Assembly: GCA_000151295.1 (NCBI GenBank)
Contig: GG745371.1
Coordinates: 80,527 to 91,439 of the forward strand
Direction: 5' to 3'
Length of the DNA: 10,913 nt
Source: Allomyces macrogynus ATCC 38327
Taxonomy: Eukaryota; Blastocladiomycota; Blastocladiomycetes; Blastocladiales; Blastocladiaceae
A program made the translations under genes and the position numbers. The notes beneath the pieces are model-generated. The model was not told where the DNA came from and did not search any database. It saw only the letters and a list, made by a program, of their open reading frames with translations. Positions 1 through 7,983 of the stretch are shown piece after piece (the stretch's first letter is position 1; each line of letters opens with the position of its first letter).

Positions 1-607
1 CAAGTAATAAATACATTATAGAAAAGACCCCGGACAGGGAAGCACGCGGTCATATGTCGCCTGATGCGGGTGTGCCAAGCGGTACGGCACGTTTCCTCCT
101 CTCGACTGGTCCATTTTGCGATGGGCGGCCCTCATTTCATCTCGTTTGCCTTCCACTAGAGCCACCGCCATCGCAGACGCCCTCAACATGAACTTTGCCC
201 TGATCCACAAGGACCGCCGGCATGCGACCTCCACGCTCACGCTCGTCGGCAACGTCAAGGACCGTGTCGTGATCATGATCGACGACATTGCCGATACGTG
301 CCACACGCTGGCGCGCGCCGCGCACGTGCTGACGCGCAACGGTGCCGCCAAGGTCTATGCGCTCGTGACGCACGGCATCATGTCGGGCGACGCCATTGAC
401 CGGCTCGTGCGGTCGCCCATCGACACGCTGATCGTGTCCAACACGGTCCCACAGGTCGAGCACGTCAAGGCGGCGGCCGCTGCGTGTGGGCGTCCCGATA
501 AGATCAAGGTCTTTGACGTGGCCCCGATCCTGGCCGAGGCTGTGCGCCGCATTCATAATGGCGAGTCGGTGTCGTTCTTGTTCGACATTGTGCCGATCGT
601 CAACTAG
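1..607 (+). CDS. PRS: Ribose-phosphate pyrophosphokinase (PRPP synthase), C-terminal part; 5' end outside window, one frame break
   Basis: PRPP synthase makes phosphoribosyl pyrophosphate from ribose-5-phosphate and ATP, feeding nucleotide, His and Trp synthesis in the cytosol. Two exons are visible, 1-81 and 160-607, separated by a 78-base GTACGG...TAG intron (82-159) that splits an Arg codon. The first exon, read from base 3, contains KYIIEKTPD and SPDAG, matching the family segment before the conserved GGAKR. The second opens with ATAIADAL, then shows the PRPP-binding loop IMIDDIADTCHTL, the THGIMSGDAI segment, SNTVPQ, and the terminal NGESVSFLF, ending at TAG 605-607. One base is missing at about 72-77 in the expected GGAKR codons, shifting frame just before the donor site; this may be a real lesion or a sequence error. 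A start at ATG 116 would read intron and is unlikely. Family assignment is strong; which paralogue cannot be told. Confidence 0.87.
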
Positions 608-1232
608 GCCACGGCCCTTGCGGAGCGGTGCGGGGCGCGCGACGGCGATCGTTTTTCGTTGCTTCGTATTTCTAGTTTTTTGTTCTTGTTCAAGTACCCC
701 ATCTCTCGCCTATCGCTGCCCTCGCGTGCCGGCCGTCCCCGCTTTGTGTTTTTCCCCCGTTCTCGTCTTGGTCCTCCAGTCCGACCGCATTCTGGTTTAT
801 TGTGCGCTAATTCACATTCACGAACGTAAAATACGTTGCGATGATAGTCCTTGTCCATTTATTTTTCCAGGCGGTTCGATATCCGCTTATGCAACGTGCT
901 GGGGAAATGATGCCAGAAGCCGACCAGTTGCAAAGTTGCTCCAACGCTTTCCGCCACAACTCGCGCAACACCAACCACAACCACCATCCCCCTGGCGGAC
1001 CAAACTGAACCACCAACCCGGTTCCGTCAAGCCCGACGCTCAACTGCCTGCAACAGCTCGCCCGTAAAATCCCGACACCTGTCCACCCGCGCGCCGCACC
1101 ATGTGGCCGCAGCACGCGCCGGTGCCCCCCAAACCCGCTCCGAAATTGGACGTGACGGTCGCGGTATAAAGCCGGCCGACGCCCGCGCGTTACTTCTCGA
1201 CCCGAGTACTTTGCACAAACCACGATAATACC
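608..1232. other. Spacer between PRPP synthase and FBPase genes (3' flank plus FBPase promoter)
   Basis: No gene is supported here. The left part is T-rich and pyrimidine-rich, as expected of a 3' untranslated region. The right part (about 940-1232) is C/A-rich and ends with a TATA box. A perfect 6-base inverted repeat lies at 823-837. Long open frames on the minus strand (for example 807-1595) have no recognisable domain and run antisense into FBPase exons, so they are taken as chance products of the GC bias. Confidence 0.6.
1165..1170 (+). promoter_or_regulatory. TATA box of the FBPase gene
   Basis: TATAAA lies in a very GC-rich surrounding, 62 bases before the ATG at 1233. Transcription would be expected to start some tens of bases downstream, around 1195-1210, leaving a short leader. 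This is the only well-placed TATAAA seen upstream of a gene in the window. FBPase genes are commonly repressed by glucose, but I see no unambiguous Mig1/CreA-type site to claim that here. Confidence 0.55.
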
Positions 1233-2532
1233 ATGAGCGACCACACCAAGACTGACCTTGTCACGCTGTCGCGACATGTCCTCGCCGACCAGCAGGCGCA
1301 CCCGGGCGCGTCGGGCGACTTGACGCTGTTGCTCGTGTCGATCCAGCTCGGGTGCAAGTTTGTCGCGACGTGTGTGCGCAAGGCCGGGATTGTCAACCTG
1401 TACGCATGTCCTGTCCCCGGCACGCTTGCGATGATGAGGGCAACGAGCTGACACGCGTGCGCGACCGCGGCGACACACTAGGACAGGTCTCGCGGGCGAA
1501 ACCAACGTGCAGGGTGAGGACCAGAAGAAGCTCGACGTGCTCGCCAACGAAATCTTTGTCAACTCGCTGCGTTCGTCCGGCAAAGTCGCAATCATGGTCT
1601 CGGAGGAGGACGAGGATATGATTGTCGTGTCTGACGCGGACCGCGACGGCGAGCGCGCTCGCTACGCGGGTCGTCTTTTGAACCCGCTCGACGGGGTCGT
1701 CCAACATCGAGGCCGGCGTTTCGATTGGCACGATTTTCGGCATCTACAAGCTTGTTCGGCCCGGTTCCCAAGGGCACGAACCGCCGACGTGGCTTCCGCC
1801 CCCCGGTTCGGCGAAAATGTCGCGGCCCGGGCTACTGGCATGGTACGGCTCGGTCGGACCACCATGGGATTCTTCTCGACGGGCGGGCGGGAAAAGTGCC
1901 CGGGTACACGCTCGACCCGCTGATTGGCGAGTTCATCCCGACGCACCCCGGACCTGTGCATGGCGCCGCGCGGGAAATTGATTTACTCGATCAACGAGGG
2001 CAACTCGGTTTACTGGGACGACGCCTGCGTCGAGTACTTTGGCGCGCTCCAAGACCGCACTGTCGAGGGCAAGCCTGCGCCGTACGGCGCGCGGTACGTC
2101 GGGTCGATGGTTGCCGACGTGCACCGCACGATCTTGTACGGCGGGATATTCGCGTACCCGGCCGATAAGAAGTCCAAGTCGGGCAAGCTGCGCGTGCTTT
2201 ATGAGTGCTTCCCGATGGCGTTTATTGTTGAGAATGCCGGTGGGCGCGCGACCACGGGGACCAAGCGCATCTTGGACTTGGAGCCGACCAAGTTGCATGA
2301 GCGGTCGGGGATTTTCTTGGGTTCGGCCGACGACGTGGCCGAGCTCGAGGCCGTCTACGCCAAGCACGCGACGGCGGGTGCGGCCGTGGCCAAGGTGGCC
2401 GAGGTAGCCGCGCCGGTAGAGGCCGCAGTCGTGGCTCCGGCGGCCGAGGGCGCACCCAAGCCCAGGACGACTCCTAAGAAGTCGCCGTCCAAGGGCAAGG
2501 GCAAGGGCAAGAAGCGCGGCGGGCGCAAGTAG
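1233..2532 (+). pseudogene. FBP1: Fructose-1,6-bisphosphatase with frame breaks in the catalytic core and a basic C-terminal extension
   Basis: FBPase hydrolyses fructose-1,6-bisphosphate to fructose-6-phosphate in gluconeogenesis. Exon 1 (1233-1399) has GDLTLLLVSIQ and the VRKAGIVNL segment. A GTACGC...TAG intron (1400-1481; CTGAC branch site near 1449) leads into exon 2 (1482-2532) with GLAGETNVQGEDQKKLDVLA and VSEEDED. The conserved FDPLDGSSN motif is damaged: extra bases near 1669-1683 change VVFD to a Leu/Asn string but stay net in frame, then an extra G in 1693-1696 shifts frame. SNIEAGVSIGTIFGIYK follows in another frame, ADV...TTMGFFSTG in a third state, and YTLDPLIGEFIPTHP in a fourth; an extra C at 1946-1949 restores the original frame. 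From there CMAPRGK, YSINEGNSVYW and the signature GKLRVLYECFPMA are clean to TAG 2530-2532. The net length is 405 codons, so the indels balance. The last roughly 55 residues are extra to the family. Family is certain; whether the lesions are real is not. Confidence 0.85.
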
Positions 2533-2931
2533 AGGATGGTGAGACTATTGTCGTGGCCTGTGCGGGCCACTGCTTGTCATTTTCTTTCATTTTTGCTCCC
2601 CACACATTGCCCGAATCAACTGGATTGTTTTTGCTCGTTTCTTGGAGGACGAGAGAGTGTTAGCCGCGCTGTCGTCGTGGTGGTCGCGCGAAGTTGGGAT
2701 GGGCAGCGACCACAAAGATAATGAGTCCACGTCACATCCACCCAGAACAGTGAGTGACTTGCCGACTTGCTCCCGACGTCCACCACCAAATCTGTTGGCA
2801 ACAACGCTCCCCGCACAACGATGAGCAGCGACCGGCCTTGCCGCCAACGTTTGAATTGTGTGCTGAGCGCGAGCGCGACGCTCCCGACCCAACTCCAGCC
2901 GTCCAACATCCAGCACCAACCTCCCAGAACG
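2533..2931. other. Spacer between FBPase and the helicase gene
   Basis: No gene is supported. A short inverted repeat (GTGGCC, six-base loop, GGCCAC; 2553-2570) sits about 20 bases after the FBPase stop and is followed by T-rich sequence, consistent with a 3' untranslated region. The right half is C/A-rich, consistent with a promoter or leader. An ATG at 2821 is in frame with the helicase start and could be an alternative upstream start, but the intervening residues have no family resemblance. Confidence 0.55.
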
Positions 2932-5900
2932 ATGATTGGTAGCGCCGGCGCGAACGTCAAGCCCGAGCTCGCCACCAATCACGCCGTCATGGTCAAGTCG
3001 GACCCGTCTGGCACGGCCGCGGCGGCCAAGCACGAGCGGATGGGCAAAAGCCCGACTTCAAGCAAGACGTCAAGCCCGACCTGAAGCTCGACCTCAAGAA
3101 CGAAGTGGGCGCGCCTGAGGGTGGGTACCCGCACCTGCAGTTGTTCAATGTCGCGCAAGTTGGTGCCGTGACGTGCGATAATCCGGCAGTGATCATTTTG
3201 GCCGGTCCTGGTGTGTGATGCTGCGGTTCTGTGTCGGAACCCCTGACTATCTGGTCCCACTGACCGGATTGCGTGGGATACGATGCATTTGGCATTGCTA
3301 GGGTCGGGTACGCGCTCTTCACCCTCTACACCCTCTCCACCCGGAATCGCTGCGAGCAAGTGACTCACGACGGGTTTGGTAAACAGGCAAGACACGCGAA
3401 TACGTCGCGCGTGGCCGACCTCGTTCTGCGGCGCGATGTGCGGCCGGAAAACATTGTCGTTGTCACGTTCACGAACAAGGCCACCAACGAGATGCGCGAA
3501 CGCATCCAAAAGGCGATTGGGCCGTACATGACGGGTCGGCTGCAAATGGGTAAGCTACACGCTGTTATTTCGAACTGCGCGCGCCTGATCACGCTCAGGC
3601 AACGCCTTCTGACGCGTTTGAACGTCAGGCACGTTCCACGCGCTCTGCGCCAAGCTGCTGTGCAAACACGGGTACCGCATCGAGCTCAAGAGCAACTTTA
3701 CGATAGCCGACCGGTCAGACAGGTGCGGTTCTTGCCGTGCCTTTTCTATCGCGGCCGACCAGTTTCTTACGTTCTTTTGCTCGACTAGATAGCGAGGCTT
3801 ATATGAAACGAATTGTCAAGGCCGTCGATCCGAAATGCGCCAAGCCCGCCAACTACCTGTGAGACATTTCCAAGTTCAAAGGACGCAACCAGGGCCCCGC
3901 TGACGTGCTGAACGCCGTGAGCCCTGGCGCGGCTCCGTGGGAGGTGCGCAAGGCCTAGCTCTTGGCCGACGTGTTCACGTATGCGTGTGCGCTGATATTT
4001 CCGCTGGACGTGTGGCCCACATCAACTAATCTTTTTCAATGCGTCTGTTTCCCAGGCGATACCAGGACGAGCTCAAGGCGCACAACATTCTCGATTTCGA
4101 CGACTTGCTCGTCTACGTCCACTAATTCTCCACGGCCATGCCCGAGCTCAGCGACGGCATGCACGAGGTGCTTGTCGACGAGTTCCAAGATACGAACGCG
4201 ATCCAGTACGACTTGACGACCATGATGTGCGCCAAGCACCAGCACCTGACGATCGTTGGCGACCCGGACCAGTCGTACGCCCAGCCACGTACCTCTCCGC
4301 CTCCTCTCACCTCGCAACATCTTACGCTGGCCCTATTCCCTCGCCAGTCCTAGCATCTACGCGTGGCGCGCGGCCGACGTGACCAACCTGCACAAGGTCC
4401 AGAAACTGTTCCCGCCGCGTCCATGATCCACATCGAGGAAAACTACCGGCCGACGCAGGCGATCTTGCAAGCCGCGCTCCGCGTCATTTCGCAGGACAAG
4501 AAGCGGATTGCCAAGTCGCTCTACACGAACAACCCCATGGGCCACGCTGTGTTTGCCATGGGACACTTGACCTCGCAGCGCGAGTCCGAGTTTGTGTGCA
4601 AACAGATTCGCGGGCTCGTCGCGACCGGCCAGGGCCAGTTTATCAATGGCGACTTTGCCGTGCTCGTGCCGTCGGGGTACTTGACGCGCGCGCTCGAAGA
4701 GGCGTTTGTGCGCGGAGCGCGCCGAAATCAAGGACGTGCTCGCGTACCTTCGTCTCGCCGACAACCCGCACGACCGCCCCTCGTTCGAGCGCATGATCGG
4801 TGACACGTCGGTCGGCCACATTATCGACGCAGCCAACGCACTGCAGATTTCGTGCTACGACGTGGCCAAGAAGCTCGCGAACAAGTAGTCGGTGCCCGGA
4901 ATCGAGCTCATTTCGCGCGTCAAGCTGGCCGAACTCGTGGCCGTGATTGAGAAATTGCGCGAAATGGCGGCGCAGCCCGATACGAACGTGGCTGATATTA
5001 TCGCGTACCTCGTGTCGGCGACCAAGTACGAGGACTATTTGAAGGAGAAGGACGCCAAGGAGGCGACGACGCTGTGGGAGAACGTGCAGGAGCTGCTCAA
5101 CACAGCCGCGCAGCACTAGGCGTCGTTGGATGACGAGGAGGAGGATAAGAACGAGGACGATGATGCCATGGACGAGGACGACGATGATGACGATGACCGA
5201 CGCGACAGACCGACGATCGACACGAACGTGCCGCTGCAGTCGTTCCTCAACTCGGTCTCGCTGGTCTCGGACATTGACTAAGAAACCGACCAGTCGAAAG
5301 TCACGATCTTGACGTTGCACGCGGCCAAGGGGCTCGAATGGCCGGTCGTCTTTGTCGTTGGTGCTGACGCATCGCAGCTGCCGCACAAGCTCTCGACCGA
5401 GCCCGCCCAAATTGAGTAGGAACGGCGGTTGCTCTCAGTCGGGATGACGCGCGCCGAGTGGCTGCTCTACGTTACGTGGCTTGAGCGGCGGAAGCGCTAC
5501 GGTACGTCGATAGCACGCGTTGGCGGTGGACAATTTGTAGGACGATTTTACTGACGTGTGATGTCAAAGGCGGCGGCGAGGCAACCATTCGCTCGTCCTT
5601 CCTCGCATGCCTCGACGGGGCTATATTCCCGAAGACCAAAAAACTGCTCCTGACCACGACGTCGCCAACAGTGGACAAGCCGCTGCTCGAATTTTTCACC
5701 AAGGTGCGGCAGCACCAGGCGGAGCAGTACGCATCTCCATTTTACTTTCTCAACTGCCCGTTCACCGGCACTGACCCATTCGTTTCTCCAGCGCGCCCTC
5801 CCCCACCGGATCGCAACCCAGCACTGCCGCCACCGCCGACACCCTCGACCGGTGGCGGGTTCACGTCGGCAGCAGTGCTTCCGCGCACGGCTGCGCCCGC

Positions 5901-6032
5901 GACGCCGGCACCGGCCAAGGGCCGCGGGAAGAAGAAAGCGGCCGCGCCACGGCGGTGAATGCGGCCGACCGGGTGCTTGCGACGAAGCCGAAGCGCGGGT
6001 CGGCGGGGCGTAAGTATGCGCCGAAGAAGTGA
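2932..6032 (+). pseudogene. SRS2: UvrD/Srs2-family superfamily 1A DNA helicase, degraded (7 in-frame stops, 4 frame breaks)
   Basis: Srs2/UvrD enzymes translocate 3'-5' on single-stranded DNA; fungal Srs2 strips Rad51 to restrain recombination. Exons: 2932-3210, 3387-3549, 3629-3722, 3793-3978, 4056-4274, 4354-5501, 5570-5726, 5792-6032, with GT...AG introns and matching phases, about 829 codons. Motifs in order: ILAGPG/KT (Walker A, across an intron), VTFTNKATNEMRERI (Ia), GTFHALCAKLL (Ib), VLVDEFQDTN (II), VGDPDQSIYAWRAAD (III), IHIEENYRPTQAIL (IV), [16 protein letters not shown] (V), ERRLLSVGMTRAE (VI), then a low-complexity tail. In-frame stops are at 3860 TGA, 3956 TAG, 4123 TAA, 4886 TAG, 5117 TAG, 5279 TAA and 5417 TAG. 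Frame breaks lie near 3046, 3410, 4414 and 4720; the last also removes about 14 conserved residues. Splice sites remain usable, which suggests recent decay. Family is certain. Srs2 rather than the mitochondrial relative Hmi1 is inferred from the GLEWPVVF form of motif V. Confidence 0.86.
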
Positions 6033-6143
6033 GGGAGGTGTGTGGCTGGTGGCCGCGCCGTTGGGCCCGGGAGACGGATCAGGCCGAGTTTGTGTTTTTC
6101 AACAACGAGATGGGTGGGGAGAGTTGGTGTGATGTTGTGTAAT

Positions 6144-7134
6144 TTATTGGTGCGAATTATCGTTGAGAGTCGCCTTGGACATGAGCTCGTAGGTCGCGTC
6201 GGGGTTGCCCCATTTGCTGGGCGAGATTTCGTCGATGTCAAACCTGGAATCAACAGGCGGCCATGGTCAGTACGCTGGAGACGGATTTGATTTGTGCGCG
6301 GCTAGCGCACCCGAGCTTGGAGTAAAACTGGAGCGCAGCGGTATTGACTATGAATTGCAGATTCAGCACGGCTTTGTCGAATAAAGTGTCGCGTAGTGGG
6401 CGGCTGAGCGCGTTTCGAACGTGAAACCTGACGTACTTTTGAACACGGTCAGCATGACCTTGACCATGCCCATTTTCTGCGCCATCGCAGCGAGCTCGTT
6501 CATGAGCCAGCGGCCGAGCCCGTGACCTTGGTACCCAGCACGAACCTGGACCTCATAGCTGTTCGCGACCGTTAGCCCACTGGTCGCCATCATCATCAAC
6601 TGTGCCTGGGTGGGACGCACCAATACAAAACAGGGACCCACGCATCGTCCTCCTCGGCCTCCTCGATCGAGAAATCAAACATGGCAAACGCAGCGACATT
6701 CTCCAAACCCTGATTACGCACGATCAGGTACCGCATGGTCGGTTTGGCCAATTCGCGGCGCTTGGCCTTGTCGTTCCAGCCATCGGTCGCGTCGTAGAGC
6801 GCCTTCATGTTGGTCTTGACGAGGTCAAAGCACGCGGCGCGCAAAGCGGTGGAGAGGGTCGAGGAGGGGTAGTACTCGAGACTCCACCCCTTGACGGGGT
6901 TGGAATCGGTCGGGTTGGACGTAGGCGGTGGGACGGGAGTGGTGGTGAGCGGACCACGGACAACGAGGTCCTGGATCGCAGATCGATGAGCGAATCAAGA
7001 GCCGGTGGAGAAGACATGATCAATAACGGTTCATTCAACATGCTGATAAGTCGCGTGCCTCGAAGCATCGTCCTGTTTTGAAAGCATACCCGGTTGGCCT
7101 TGTCGGCCAGCTTTTGTGCTTGCTTCCGCTTCAT
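6144..7134 (-). CDS. NAA40: N-alpha-acetyltransferase 40 (NatD), GNAT family
   Basis: NatD acetylates the N-terminal serine of histones H4 and H2A using acetyl-CoA. On the minus strand the exons are 7134-7090, 6970-6621, 6558-6437, 6347-6311 and 6243-6144. They sum to 654 bases, exactly 217 codons plus TAA, and all four introns (119, 62, 89 and 67 bases) are GT...AG with compatible phases; CTAAC and CTGAC branch sites are visible in two. The protein starts with a basic helix (MKRKQAQKLADKANR), like the lysine-rich start of human NAA40. It continues with FDLVKTNMKALYD, the PVLYCYEVQV strand, the acetyl-CoA loop QGHGLGRWLM, KVMLTVFK, AALQFYSKLGFDIDEISPS and a short tail. Length is close to the human protein (237). 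A start at 7016 (MSSPPALD) was rejected because that frame lies inside intron 1 and does not join the GNAT frame. AATAAA overlaps the stop codon. The gene converges on the helicase, with 111 bases between stop codons. Confidence 0.88.
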
Positions 7135-7559
7135 GATCACGGCCTTTGAGTGTTGGCAGGTGCTGTGCGCTTTAGCACCTCACGAGGGTCAGTTCTGGTC
7201 ACAAATCACGGCTGTAAATGTCAGATGAGCTTTGATTGTTAGTTCTCCTGGTTGGGCGCTACTTGAGCGTAAATATCGATTGCAGCAAGTCATGATGGTT
7301 GCTTACGGACGGTGGATACTTTGCTCGATGCAGCTCCCGGCACTCCGATGAACGTTTCCGGTTGCAACAGCATTTCCGCGTCCTATCGTGCAGCCGGAGC
7401 GTGAACGTCAATCATGAAGTGCGATGCCTGATCGAATCGCGATTCCCAGCCGGAGCAAGTGCCCAAATATCGACATTGGTGGTATTATTCATTCAAAAAC
7501 GCGAGCGCCAGCCTGCTCGCCACATCAAAACATCATCAAGCAAGACCAATCTCGATCCA
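7135..7559. other. Spacer upstream of NAA40, downstream of the small minus-strand gene
   Basis: No gene is supported in these 425 bases. The segment has lower GC than the flanking exons. It should hold the NAA40 promoter and leader (reading leftward) and the 3' end of the small gene at 7560-7983. I see no clear TATA box, repeat or RNA fold. The plus-strand open frame 7299-7940 is antisense to the small gene and has no recognisable domain. Confidence 0.5.
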
Positions 7560-7983
7560 TCACTCGACGGCCTTCCGTGGAAGCACGGCCGGCGTCGCGT
7601 CCTTCGAGTCGAGCGGCCCGTACGTGACTGCGCAAAGGCGCACGGGCAGCGGGTCCTCGATCCCGCGTTCCTGGTAGAGCACGTGCACGTGGCAGCCGTT
7701 CTCGACAAACGCCTGGCACACCGACGGGAACGTGGTGAACGTGACGGATTTGGCCGTGCCGCGCTCTTTGTAGACCCGCAGCATCCACTTGCGGTCCGAC
7801 TGTGTGGCGAGCATGGCAAAAACACGCGGCGCCCTCCCAGACCGAGTAGGCCGTCTGCGCGGCGAGCGAATATCCCTCGTCAAAGAAGCACGGGTCGAGC
7901 GTGTCGTCGTCGTCTTCCTCGGCGACTGACGCGACGGTGAGCGTGTAGGGCGCGACCGCGTAGAAGTGCAGCGTGGCGGCCAT
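7560..7983 (-). CDS. Small uncharacterised protein with an acidic tract; one frame break
   Basis: I do not recognise this gene. The minus-strand ATG is 7983-7981 in a good context (ACCAGCATGGCC). It reads MAATLHFYAVAPYTLTVASV, an acidic tract EEDDDD (about residues 22-27), then DEGYSLAAQTAYSVWEGA. At about 7824-7838 one base too many (in GGCGCCGCGTG) shifts frame; the next frame continues coherently with RVFAMLATQSDRKWMLRVYK, TFTTFPSVCQAFVENG and PLPVRLCAVTYGPLDS, ending at TGA 7562-7560. Joined, it would be about 140 residues. No signal peptide, membrane segment or known catalytic motif is visible; alternating hydrophobic residues suggest a small beta-rich fold. Codon bias on both sides of the break resembles the neighbouring genes, which is the main reason to think both halves code. 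It is divergent from the gene at 8528. A very short intron at the break is less likely because the homology-free halves join within a few bases. Confidence 0.5.

Noticed and set aside
116..159. PRPP synthase start at ATG 116
   Set aside because: This is intron sequence; the upstream exon with SPDAG and the GT...AG boundaries at 82 and 159 explain the region better.
807..1595. 262-codon minus-strand open frame
   Set aside because: It runs through the FBPase promoter, exon 1 and intron with no domain; a shadow of GC-biased sequence.
5130..5312. Arg/Thr-rich plus-strand open frame 5130-5312 as a gene
   Set aside because: It is the shifted frame of the helicase acidic loop (Glu/Asp-rich) and has no independent support.
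4643..5410. 255-codon minus-strand open frame opposite the helicase
   Set aside because: It lies antisense to clear helicase motifs and its Val/Arg/Leu-rich composition is what GC-rich exons give when read backwards.
2932..6032. Altered genetic code (stop codons read as glutamate)
   Set aside because: All three stop codons occur in the helicase, which also has frame breaks and a deletion. The other genes end at ordinary stops in the expected place, and intact NAA40 and the 556-residue protein have no internal stops.
6805..7016. NAA40 start at MSSPPALDSLID (minus strand, ATG 7016)
   Set aside because: That frame does not continue into the GNAT domain; the 7134 start with a phase-0 119-base intron gives an exact 217-codon protein with the family's basic N-terminus.
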